A stretch of DNA of 64,000 nucleotides from Sarcodiotheca gaudichaudii (lineage: Eukaryota > Rhodophyta > Florideophyceae > Gigartinales > Solieriaceae), in NCBI GenBank assembly GCA_032355985.1, contig JAUKVZ010000002.1, forward strand, positions 434,001-498,000, in the 5' to 3' direction. Numbering within the stretch: position 1 is the first letter of the stretch; every line of letters starts with the position of its first letter. Positions 43,163-51,255 of the stretch are shown here, one piece after another. Both the position numbers and the translations under genes were made by a program. Below the pieces are notes generated by a model that was given only the letters and a program-made list of their open reading frames with translations, had not been told where the DNA came from and did no database searches.

Positions 43163-43855
43163 ATGATCTTCGATCCCATGTATTTCCTGTTTCTCGCGCC
43201 GGCGATGATCCTCGCCGGAATTGCGCAGATGAAGGTGAAATCCGCCTATCACCACGCCAGCCGCATCCCCGTGGCCTGCGGGCTCACCGGCGCCGAAGCC
43301 GCACGCCGCATCCTCGATGACAACGGCTTGCGCGATGTCGCCATCGAAATGCAGCCCGGCACGATGACGGATCACTACGACCCGCGCCAGAAAGTGCTGC
43401 GCCTGAGCCCCCACGTCTATCAGGGTCGCAGCGTCGCTTCGCTGGGCATCGCCGCGCACGAGGCTGGACACGCGATTCAGGATGGCACGAACTACGGCCC
43501 GCTGGCGATCCGAAACGGCATCGTGCCGCTGGCCTCACTGGGCGGAAACATGGCGTTCATCGCCTTTTTCATCGGCCTCTTCCTGAATATGGTCGGCCTT
43601 GTCTGGCTGGGAATCATCCTCTTCTCCGCCACGGTTGTGTTTCAGCTCGTCAATCTGCCCGTGGAGTTCAACGCCAGCGCCCGGGCAAAACGGATTCTTT
43701 ATGAAACAGGCATGGTCAGTGATGGAGAAAGACAGGAAGTCAGCCGCGTCCTCAGCGCGGCAGCCATGACGTACGTCGCCGCCACACTCACGGCCATCCT
43801 CACACTGCTCTATTTCCTCCTCCGCTCGGGCGTGCTCAGCGGCGGCCGGCGTTAG
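43163..43855 (+). CDS. membrane zinc metalloprotease, YugP family
   Basis: A 230-residue protein with an N-terminal membrane span and several C-terminal spans. The zinc motif HEAGH is in GIAAHEAGHAIQDG, and the surrounding LTGAEAARRILDDNGL, YDPRQKVLRLSPHVYQGRSVAS and LPVEFNASARAKRILYETG match the Zn_peptidase_2/YugP family. The substrate is unknown. It begins 55 bases after clpB and may be part of the same stress operon. A terminator follows at 43985. Confidence 0.9.
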   Translation: MIFDPMYFLFLAPAMILAGIAQMKVKSAYHHASRIPVACGLTGAEAARRILDDNGLRDVAIEMQPGTMTDHYDPRQKVLRLSPHVYQGRSVASLGIAAHEAGHAIQDGTNYGPLAIRNGIVPLASLGGNMAFIAFFIGLFLNMVGLVWLGIILFSATVVFQLVNLPVEFNASARAKRILYETGMVSDGERQEVSRVLSAAAMTYVAATLTAILTLLYFLLRSGVLSGGRR

Positions 43856-44197
43856 GGCAGAATCCTCAAAAACCTCTGTTTTTTGGCTGGAAACGCCGCT
43901 TCTGGCAGCGCCGCGCGCAAGTGCGATCGAAGCCAACCTGGCGCTGAGATCCGTGCGCCAACCGTCCGCGGCGTGTGCAAATTCCCCTGTATGACAGGGC
44001 TTTTTTGACACCCGCATGAAAGAAACATGTGTATTCACTGGACGCGGAAAACGAAAATTGCCGAAAAATACAGGGCGAAACGCCTTGTGAGGAGATGATG
44101 AGAGTAGTACAACCCTCGAATCACAGGCCAGAGACGGATGGAATCGCGTTGATTGTCACCGTCACCCAGGACAACTGTGCAAGATCTGGAGGCTCCG
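43856..44197. other. AT-richer leader and promoter region before the HU-like gene
   Basis: 342 bases with no gene. It contains the terminator at 43985 and, overlapping its T-run, TTGACA at 44005-44010 with a weak TGTGTATTC downstream (about 17-19 bases), a possible promoter. The rest, up to the Shine-Dalgarno at 44189, is noticeably AT-richer than its surroundings and would form a 5' leader of about 150 bases. I see no other element. Confidence 0.35.
43985..44006 (+). terminator. rho-independent terminator
   Basis: A 6-bp stem CCCTGT/ACAGGG with a 3-nt loop is followed by C and six T. It closes the clpB-yugP transcript and abuts a TTGACA element. Confidence 0.8.
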
Positions 44198-44644
44198 ATG
44201 GCCCGCAAGAAGACTTCGAAGAAGCGCTCGACGCGTAAAACCACGCATCGCGCCGGCGCTCGCAAGAAGACCCGTAAGACAACCCGCAAGACGACGCGCA
44301 AGAAGGCCACCACGCGCGCCACCGCCAAGATTCCGAGCACCGATCGGCCCCGCACGAAGGCGGAAGTCTTCCGCATCGTCGCCGAGAACACGGAGCTCTC
44401 CCGTCAGCAGATCGCCGAAGTCTTCGACGTTGTCGGCGACATGATCCAGAAGGATCTCGGCAGCCGCGGCCCCGGCGTCTTCAACCTGGCCGGCCTCATG
44501 AAGGTCGTCGTTCAGAAGAAGCCCGCCACCAAGGCTCGCAAGGGCATCAATCCCTTCACCGGCGAAGAGATGATGTTCAAAGCCAAGCCCGCGCGCAAGG
44601 TCGTCAAGGTGCGTCCGCTCAAGGCCCTCAAGGAAATGGTCTGA
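44198..44644 (+). CDS. HU-like DNA-binding protein with long basic N-terminal tail
   Basis: The 148-residue protein begins with about 40 residues of Lys/Arg/Thr-rich sequence including repeats such as TTRKTTRKK, like the tails of histone H1 or AlgP. The rest is an HU/IHF-type domain: KAEVFRIVAENTELSRQQIAEVFDVVGDMIQ, then LAGLMKVVVQKKPATKARKGINPFTGEEMMFKAKPARKVV. It lacks the conventional start of HU and probably compacts the nucleoid. CTGGAGG upstream fixes the ATG at 44198. A hairpin terminator follows. Confidence 0.88.
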   Translation: MARKKTSKKRSTRKTTHRAGARKKTRKTTRKTTRKKATTRATAKIPSTDRPRTKAEVFRIVAENTELSRQQIAEVFDVVGDMIQKDLGSRGPGVFNLAGLMKVVVQKKPATKARKGINPFTGEEMMFKAKPARKVVKVRPLKALKEMV

Positions 44645-44714
44645 GCAACGCCACAGCACATAAAGCGAGGACGCCCCGGCATTTGCGCCGGGCCCCTCGC
44701 TGATCCGATGCTTT

Positions 44715-44749
44715 GAAACAGGCCGGGCAATTGCGCCCGGCCTTGTTTC
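44715..44749 (+). terminator. hairpin terminator after HU-like gene
   Basis: A long stem GAAACAGGCCGGGC / GCCCGGCCTTGTTTC with a 4-6-nt loop. Its 3' arm is T-rich and runs into TTCTTC, so it may act in both directions. Confidence 0.7.
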
Positions 44750-44884
44750 TTCATAGGCCGCCGCAGATTCACGCGGCAATCGCCCGATGAAACCGCGGGT
44801 ACAATCCTCCCACAGAGCTTGCAGAGCATGCTTCGAGGTGAGACCGAAGCGATCTGCATCCAACCCCATCGGAAACCGCCGCCG

Positions 44885-45901
44885 ATGTCACAGCAAGATC
44901 CCCAGATCGCGGACGAGTCCCCCGAAGCGCCGCCGACCATGGCCACGCCGGAAGGACGTCTGTCCTCCTCGGCTGAGATCGGTGGGCTGTGCCTGCTGGC
45001 CGCCATCGTCGCCGGGTCGCTGATGACGATGAACATCGTCACCGTCGGCTTCGCCCTGCTCATCTCACTCGGCGCGCTGCAGGGCTATTGCCGCGGCTCG
45101 CTGCGCATGCTCAGCTTCGTCATCGGCCTTGTCGCCGGATTCCTCGTCGCCCAGCCCGTCGGCGCCTTCCTCGAAACGCCCTTCCGATCCTTCTTCGGTA
45201 TCGGCGGCGTCATGCTGCGCGTCGCCACCGTCGGCGCCGCCTGCATCGGCGCGATCATCGTCGTCTCCATCATCGCCAGTGTCATCACGCGGCGCATGAG
45301 CGCCAGCCGCAAGCTTGCCCTGACCAATCGCACGACCGGCCTGGTCATCGGCGCCGCCGAAGGGGCGCTCGTCGCGATGGGCGTGGTCTGGCTGGCGACG
45401 ACGCTTGCGCCCGTCGTGACGGCGCCGCGATTTGATGGCGAGGGCCGCCTGCTTGAACCCCCCTTCTTCGCCGCGCCTCTTCAAATGATCGCGCGCAGCG
45501 CCGATGAGAGCCTGCTCGGCGCCGTCGCCGAAGCCGCCAACCCGATGGGCCACGTTGAGATGATGCAATCGCTCAACGATCTGGCCATCGTCGCCGCAAG
45601 CCCTGAGCTGCTTGAAGAGTTCCTCGCCGATCCCGAGGTGCAGGCCATCCAGGAGCGCCCCAGCGTGGTGCGCATGCGCGAGGAGATTCAGGCCAATGAA
45701 GAGCTCAATGACGCGTTGACCCGCATGCTCGATGACGGTTTCGCGGAAGGCGATGTCTGGGCGCTGCTCAACAACGACGACCTGGCGCGCATCCTCGCCG
45801 AGAGCGGCGCCATTGATGAGCTCGATGACATCTCGGGCTCACTGCGCGAAGTCGCCGAGCGCATCCGACGCGTCTCCGAAGGGCGCAACGACTCCATCTG
45901 A
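44885..45901 (+). CDS. CvpA-family membrane protein
   Basis: The 338-residue product has four or so membrane spans in its first half (LCLLAAIVAGSLMTMNIVTVGFALLISLGALQGYCRGS, then SFVIGLVAGFLVAQPVGAF and AACIGAIIVVSIIASVI), in the pattern GYxRGSLRMLSFVIG of CvpA proteins. The second half is a soluble, acidic, helical domain of about 160 residues not found in short CvpA. CvpA is linked to colicin V production and to envelope stress in other bacteria. The start at 44885 is chosen for the typical length; a TTG at 44819 is further upstream. A TACAAT box lies at 44810. Confidence 0.75.
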   Translation: MSQQDPQIADESPEAPPTMATPEGRLSSSAEIGGLCLLAAIVAGSLMTMNIVTVGFALLISLGALQGYCRGSLRMLSFVIGLVAGFLVAQPVGAFLETPFRSFFGIGGVMLRVATVGAACIGAIIVVSIIASVITRRMSASRKLALTNRTTGLVIGAAEGALVAMGVVWLATTLAPVVTAPRFDGEGRLLEPPFFAAPLQMIARSADESLLGAVAEAANPMGHVEMMQSLNDLAIVAASPELLEEFLADPEVQAIQERPSVVRMREEIQANEELNDALTRMLDDGFAEGDVWALLNNDDLARILAESGAIDELDDISGSLREVAERIRRVSEGRNDSI

Positions 45902-45929
45902 GGCCTTCGCGCTCCATCAAATCCAGCGC

Positions 45930-45966
45930 AAAAGAAAAACCCGGCGCCCCTGAATGGAGCGCCGGG
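45930..45966 (-). terminator. terminator of dnaK
   Basis: On the minus strand an 8-bp stem CCCGGCGC/GCGCCGGG with an 11-nt loop is followed by TTTTTCTTTT. It closes dnaK and faces the CvpA-family gene. Confidence 0.92.
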
Positions 45967-45997
45967 CGAAAGGGATGTTGAAGTCCCGGAAGTGTCC

Positions 45998-47920
45998 TTA
46001 GTTGTCCTTGTCGCCGTCCTTGACTTCAAACTCAGCGTCAATCACGTCGCCATCAGCAGCGCCGGAGTCGGATGCGCCTGCGTCTGCGCCGCCCGCGGAC
46101 TCGCCGCCGCCGGCCTTCGCGGCTTCGGACTCGTAGACAGCCTTGCCCAGCTCCATCGATGCCTTCTCAAGCTCCTCAAGGGCGCTCTCGATGTTCGCCT
46201 TGTTGTCGCTCTTGACGGCGTCGTCGACGCGGGACAGAGCATTCTCAATAGCGCCGCGCGACTCGGGAGAAACCTTGTCGCCGTGCTCCTCAAGACTGCG
46301 CCGTGTCTGAAGCGTGTAGGCCTCGGCCTTGTTCTTCAGCTCGACCATCTCGCGACGAGCCTTGTCCTCCGAAGCATGCGCCTCGGCGTCCTTCTTCATG
46401 CGATCGATCTCGGCATCGTCCAGACCGCTCGAGCCGGTGATCTCAATCTTCTGGCTCTTGCCAGTCGCCTTATCCGTCGCCGAGACATTCAAGATGCCGT
46501 TGGCGTCGATCGAGAACTCGACTTCGATCTGCGGCGTGCCTCGCGGCGCCGGAGGCAGATCCTGAAGATCAAACCGTCCCAGCGTCCGGTTGTCAGAAGC
46601 GAACTCGCGCTCGCCCTGCAGCACATGGATCGTTACGCTCGACTGATTGTCCGCGGCCGTCGAGAAGGTTTCCTTCTTGCTCGTCGGGATCGTCGTGTTG
46701 CGCTCGATGAGCTTGGTCATCACGCCGCCCAGCGTCTCGACGCCCAGCGAAAGCGGAGTGACGTCCAGCAGCAGCACATCCTTGACGTCGCCCTGCAGCA
46801 CGCCGCCCTGGATCGCGGCGCCAAGCGCCACAACCTCATCCGGGTTGATCGTCTTGTTCGGCTCCTTGCCGAAGACGTCCTTGCACAGCGTCTGCACAGC
46901 GGGGATGCGCGTCGAGCCGCCGACGAGAATGACCTCGTCAATCTTGCTCGCATCGATGCCCGCATCCTTGATCGCCTGCTCGCACGGCACGCGAAGCTTC
47001 TGCAGAACGGTCGCGATCAGCGACTCGAACTTCGCTCGCGTGATCGTCATCTGCAAGTGCTTCGGACCGCTCGAGTCAGCCGTGATGAAGGGCAGATTGA
47101 CCTGCGTCTCCTGCACGTTCGACAGATCGCACTTGGCCTTCTCCGCGGCTTCCTTCAGCCGCTGCAGAGCCATCGCATCGGTGCGGATGTCGATGCCCTC
47201 GGCCTTGCGAAACTCCTCCGCGATGTAGTCGATGAGAATCGTGTCGACATCGTCACCACCCAGATGCGTATCGCCATTCGTGGACAGCACCTCAAAGACG
47301 CCGTCGCCGACGTCGAGGATGGAGATGTCGAACGTGCCGCCACCGAAGTCGAAGACGGCGATCTTCTCGTTGGTCTTCTTGTCGAGGCCGTAGGCCAATG
47401 CCGCGGCCGTGGGCTCGTTGATGATGCGCTCGACCTTCAGGCCCGCGATCTCACCCGCGTCCTTGGTCGCCTGACGCTGCGAGTCGTTGAAGTACGCCGG
47501 CACGGTGATGACCGCGCGATCGACGGACTCGCCGAGGTAATCCTCAGCGGCCTTCTTCAGACTCTGAAGCACCATCGCGCTGATCTCCGGCGGCGTGAAG
47601 TCCTTCCCGCGCGCCGTGACCTTCACCAGCTCCTCATCCCCGCCGGTGATCTCGTAGGGAACGATCTTCTCTTCCGAGGCGACTTCGTTGTGCCGGCGCC
47701 CCATGAAGCGTTTGATCGAGTAGACGGTGTTCGTGGGGTTGGTGACCTGCTGGTGACGAGCAGGCTGACCCACAAGGCGTTCACCCTTATCCGTGAATGC
47801 GACAACCGAGGGCGTCGTGCGAGAGCCCAGGCTGTTGGCGATGACGGTGGGCGAGCCACCTTCCATGACGGCCACGACGGAGTTCGTCGTGCCGAGGTCG
47901 ATTCCGATGATTTTGGACAT
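45998..47920 (-). CDS. dnaK: chaperone DnaK (Hsp70)
   Basis: The 640-residue Hsp70 has the ATPase signature [18 protein letters not shown], then [22 protein letters not shown] and [14 protein letters not shown], an interdomain [14 protein letters not shown], and the substrate-binding and lid regions up to the acidic [17 protein letters not shown] tail. It is in the same block as hsp20, the CbpA-type co-chaperone and clpB, but grpE and a zinc-finger dnaJ are not seen. The gene is monocistronic with its own terminator. A long open frame on the opposite strand is a codon-bias artefact. Confidence 0.98.
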   Translation of the reverse strand: MSKIIGIDLGTTNSVVAVMEGGSPTVIANSLGSRTTPSVVAFTDKGERLVGQPARHQQVTNPTNTVYSIKRFMGRRHNEVASEEKIVPYEITGGDEELVKVTARGKDFTPPEISAMVLQSLKKAAEDYLGESVDRAVITVPAYFNDSQRQATKDAGEIAGLKVERIINEPTAAALAYGLDKKTNEKIAVFDFGGGTFDISILDVGDGVFEVLSTNGDTHLGGDDVDTILIDYIAEEFRKAEGIDIRTDAMALQRLKEAAEKAKCDLSNVQETQVNLPFITADSSGPKHLQMTITRAKFESLIATVLQKLRVPCEQAIKDAGIDASKIDEVILVGGSTRIPAVQTLCKDVFGKEPNKTINPDEVVALGAAIQGGVLQGDVKDVLLLDVTPLSLGVETLGGVMTKLIERNTTIPTSKKETFSTAADNQSSVTIHVLQGEREFASDNRTLGRFDLQDLPPAPRGTPQIEVEFSIDANGILNVSATDKATGKSQKIEITGSSGLDDAEIDRMKKDAEAHASEDKARREMVELKNKAEAYTLQTRRSLEEHGDKVSPESRGAIENALSRVDDAVKSDNKANIESALEELEKASMELGKAVYESEAAKAGGGESAGGADAGASDSGAADGDVIDAEFEVKDGDKDN

Positions 47921-48452
47921 ATGTGACTCCTCTCAAGAGGTGATTTCGTGTGAATACCAACTGGCGGCGGCTCACAGGCGTCAGCCCGGGCACGGCCGCC
48001 ACATAGAAGAGAGGCAAGCGGGGCGCCACTGATTCAATGCCTCGATTGGGGGCAAAACCGCGTTTCTGGGCCCTGAGAAGGGGTTGCGCGCCCACGAATG
48101 GCGCCACGCGCGGCAATTTGCTGCCACTTCGGCAGTCTGGGCATTGTGAATCTCGGACGTGCGTTTATCATCCGAGCTTGGTCTGGGGGAAGGACCACGT
48201 CGTCCGGGAATTTCCGGCCAGACCACATCGTGGGACGCGAAGCGCGCCCTTATGCGACGAACGTACGGCCTGGAGGGATCGTACGAGCTGTATCACCGGT
48301 GCCGACTGTAAGGAAAGTCCTTGCCTCAGCACGACTTGCGCGGTATGGCTTACAAGGTGCGATCCAATTTTGGATCTGACGTCGCCAGGGTGGGGCGGGC
48401 CTCGCAACGGCTTTCCTCAATTGGTCAGGTTTTAAGTCAGGTGTAATAAACA
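47921..48452. promoter_or_regulatory. divergent dnaK-peroxidase region with inverted and direct repeats
   Basis: 532 bases without a gene. It holds hairpin CTGCC/GGCAG near 48120, AAGGA/TCCTT near 48310, the inverted repeat GATCCAA-TT-TTGGATC (48361-48376), and a direct repeat GTCAGGT-N5-GTCAGGT (48424-48442, 12-bp period) ending ten bases before the peroxidase ATG. These look like regulator sites for the peroxidase gene. I find no CIRCE in front of dnaK. The rest appears featureless to me. Confidence 0.4.
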
Positions 48453-50153
48453 ATGAGAAGCGAGAAGAGAGAATCTGCGCGTCTACGCGCGCACATCAGC
48501 CTCCTCAGCGCCTTTGTCGCCACGGCCGGTCTGGCGACGACTGCGATCGCAGAAGATCGAACGCTGGATGGCACAGGGAACAACATTGGCAGTCCGACGC
48601 AGGGCTCCGCGAACACGCAGCTCATTCGTATGGGCGGCGTCGCCTATGGCGATGGCACGTGGACGATGGCCCGCTCAGGCGTCACCGGCCCCCGCCAGAT
48701 CTCCAATGCGATCGCCGCGCAAGCAGGCTCGACCTTCAACGATCGCAACATGAGCGACATGGTCTGGCTCTGGGGCCAGTTCGTTGATCACGATCTCGAT
48801 CTGACGAGCGGCGCCGCGCCGGCCGAACCTGCCTTCATCGACACGACGGGCGATCCGGACTTCCTCGGAACGCCCATCCACTTCAATCGCTCCCTGTGGG
48901 ATCTCACCACGGGCACCGATCCTTCCAACCCGCGCCAGCAGGTGAATCAGATCACCTCCTATCAGGACGCATCAAACGTCTACGGCAGCGACGGCGCTCG
49001 CAACACCGCCCTTCGCACGGGCGCCGGAGGCCTGCTTGCAACCTCCGCCGGCGACCTGATGCCCTTCAATACAGGGCTTCTGGATAACGCCAACGACGCC
49101 GGCATCTTCCCGGACAATCAGCTCTTCCTGGCCGGTGATGTCCGCTCCAACGAGCAGGCAAGCCTGACGGCCATGCACACCCTCTGGGTGCGTGAGCACA
49201 ATCACTGGGCGGAGAGAATCGCCAACGAGACTTCCATCACCGGCGATGAGAATATCTTCCAGGCCGCCCGCAAGATCGTCGGCGCCGAAATGCAGGCCAT
49301 CACCTACAACGACTGGCTGCCCGCCCTCACAGGCACGTCGCTGTCCGCCTACACCGGATACGACTCCGGCGTCGATGCCAGCGTCGCCAACGAGTTTGCC
49401 CATGCCGCATTCCGAATCGGCCACACGATGCTCAGCCCAGAGCTGACTCGCATGAACGATGACGGCACGACGATCGTTGAAGGCAACATCGCGCTGGCGG
49501 ACGCCTTCTTCAATCCCAACGCCATCACCAGCGTCGGCATCGATCCCTATCTCAAGGGCCTCTCGTCGAACAAGGCGCAGGAAATCGACAACATGCTGGT
49601 CGATGATGTCCGCAACTTCCTGTTCGGACCTCCCGGCGCCGGCGGCCTCGATCTTGCCTCGCTCAACATCCAGCGCGGCCGCGACCACGGCATCGCTGAC
49701 TACAACACCCTTCGCGCTGACTACGGCCTGGCGCCCGTCGCCGCATTCAGCGACATCTCATCCGATCCCGCAGTGCAGGCGGCTCTCGCCAGCGTGTACG
49801 CGAGCGTCAATGAGATCGATCCGTGGGTCGGCATGCTTGCCGAGGATCACATGCCCGGTAGCAGCCTGGGTGAACTCACACTCACGATCATTCTCGATCA
49901 GTTTGAGCGCGTGCGTGACGGCGATCGATTCTTCTATCTCGATCCCTCAGACGATGCGAACCTCAGCGATGTGATGGCTGAACTCGGCATGTCGATCGGC
50001 GACATCGATCTGACATCGCTCAAGGACGTCATCCTTCGCAACACGGATCTGACGAATCTGCAGGACAACGTCTTCTTCATCCCGTCTCCCGGCGCTGCAT
50101 CGCTGCTGGCGATGGCCGGATTCGCCGCGGCTCGCCGCCGCCGGCGCGCGTAA
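48453..50153 (+). CDS. secreted animal-type haem peroxidase with PEP-CTERM-like tail
   Basis: The 566-residue product has a Sec signal peptide (ending AIAE) and a peroxidasin-type domain: distal His in WGQFVDHDLDLT (about residues 107-118), VREHNHWAERI, proximal His in HAAFRIGHTML (about residue 325), and the signature LNIQRGRDHGIADYN. These coordinate haem and oxidise substrates with hydrogen peroxide. The C-terminus PSPGAASLLAMAGFAAARRRRRA is a Pro-Ser-Pro plus hydrophobic segment plus Arg cluster like PEP-CTERM sorting signals of planctomycetes, although the canonical PEP is altered. No exosortase is nearby. Confidence 0.9.
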   Translation: MRSEKRESARLRAHISLLSAFVATAGLATTAIAEDRTLDGTGNNIGSPTQGSANTQLIRMGGVAYGDGTWTMARSGVTGPRQISNAIAAQAGSTFNDRNMSDMVWLWGQFVDHDLDLTSGAAPAEPAFIDTTGDPDFLGTPIHFNRSLWDLTTGTDPSNPRQQVNQITSYQDASNVYGSDGARNTALRTGAGGLLATSAGDLMPFNTGLLDNANDAGIFPDNQLFLAGDVRSNEQASLTAMHTLWVREHNHWAERIANETSITGDENIFQAARKIVGAEMQAITYNDWLPALTGTSLSAYTGYDSGVDASVANEFAHAAFRIGHTMLSPELTRMNDDGTTIVEGNIALADAFFNPNAITSVGIDPYLKGLSSNKAQEIDNMLVDDVRNFLFGPPGAGGLDLASLNIQRGRDHGIADYNTLRADYGLAPVAAFSDISSDPAVQAALASVYASVNEIDPWVGMLAEDHMPGSSLGELTLTIILDQFERVRDGDRFFYLDPSDDANLSDVMAELGMSIGDIDLTSLKDVILRNTDLTNLQDNVFFIPSPGAASLLAMAGFAAARRRRRA

Positions 50154-50179
50154 GACTTCATCAGAGTCTGGACTCTTGG

Positions 50180-50215
50180 ACCGCCGCTCTTCATCCCGAA
50201 GGGCGGCGGTTTTTT
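50180..50215 (+). terminator. rho-independent terminator
   Basis: A stem of about 8 bp (ACCGCCGC with GCGGCGGT) followed by T6 ends the peroxidase gene. Confidence 0.85.
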
Positions 50216-50349
50216 CGTGGAGACACCCGCCTGGCAGCCCCTGCCGACTACCCGAACATTTTTCTAAAATCAGATTGACTCCACGACCGATGACCCTATC
50301 ATGACCCGAACGGCGACTGGGGCTGCCGGTGGGCTATGGAGGGCTCCTC

Positions 50350-50973
50350 ATGATTCTCGCGGCGACAATCGAACGACTGATCCGGGCGGAAGAGCATGAC
50401 AGGCTGCTTGATGCGGTCCTTCGCAATGGCAGGCCGATTCCGCTGACTGCACGTGTGCGTCTGTCTCAACCCGAGGCCGTCGAGGCCGCGGCCACGGGGC
50501 TGGCGCTGCAGCGACTGTGCGAGCTGGCCTATTCACCTGATGCCCGCATCGAGCAATGCGCCGAGCGTCTCTGCGCCCTTCAGGAGGAGGCGCAGGGCGG
50601 ATTCGGCGCCGTCGGCGCAACGGGCATCTGTGTCGCGGCGCTTCTGCAGGCGATTCGATGGTTCGAGGAATCCGGGGCGGCCGTCTCGCCCGCCCTGCTG
50701 CATCGCATGGAGGCCGCGGCTGATCGCGGGCTGCATCATCTCTTCAGCATCCAGGCCTGCTTCGATGGCGGGATGGGGCTGATCGGCGATGAGATCGATA
50801 CGGCCATCGCGCTGTGGCAGCTTGGCGATCTCGAACGGGCGAGAGCGACAATCGATCTGACGCGAGCCGAGCGGGCGCTTGCCGAGGACGCGTCGGGCAT
50901 CGAGCCGGCGGTGGCGGCGCTGCTCTCACTCGGACGCGCCGGAATACTGACTGTCGATCGCATCGCGGCCTGA
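50350..50973 (+). CDS. uncharacterised helical protein, 207 aa
   Basis: I do not recognise this family. The product is helix-rich, cytoplasmic-looking (no signal peptide), with Cys in LCELAYSPDARIEQCAERLCAL and QACFDGGMGLIGDEIDTAIALWQLGDLE, the latter resembling alpha/alpha-barrel or terpenoid-cyclase-like repeats. The ATG at 50350 is chosen because TATGGAGG precedes it at the correct distance; an in-frame GTG at 50329 has no such site. It lies between the peroxidase and the Cys-repeat protein; a functional link is not shown. Confidence 0.65.
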   Translation: MILAATIERLIRAEEHDRLLDAVLRNGRPIPLTARVRLSQPEAVEAAATGLALQRLCELAYSPDARIEQCAERLCALQEEAQGGFGAVGATGICVAALLQAIRWFEESGAAVSPALLHRMEAAADRGLHHLFSIQACFDGGMGLIGDEIDTAIALWQLGDLERARATIDLTRAERALAEDASGIEPAVAALLSLGRAGILTVDRIAA

Positions 50974-51255
50974 GCGAACTGCACGTCCGAGAACCGGGAA
51001 TACTGCGGCGAACACCCCATCACCCGGGGAGGCAGCAGTCTGTACAAACTGCGCAGAGCTTCTTTCATTCGATTCTGGAGGGAATTCGGGATGAGAGCAG
51101 CGTCTGCGACGGTTGGACATCGCAGGAATCGCCCTTCGGAAGCCGGTTTTTCGCAAAAGAGCGGGGGTCCGGATGAATGCGGGCGATTACACTTGGGAAC
51201 CCGGAAATCATCCGCTCACTCAGAGCGGCAGACTGGAATCGCAGGAGCTTCAATA

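Noticed and set aside
45992-47926. A 644-codon plus-strand open frame covering all of dnaK
   Set aside because: It mirrors dnaK exactly in frame phase, is Leu/Arg/Ala-biased with no family motif, and arises from GC-rich codon choice. Antisense frames over dnaK are a known artefact.
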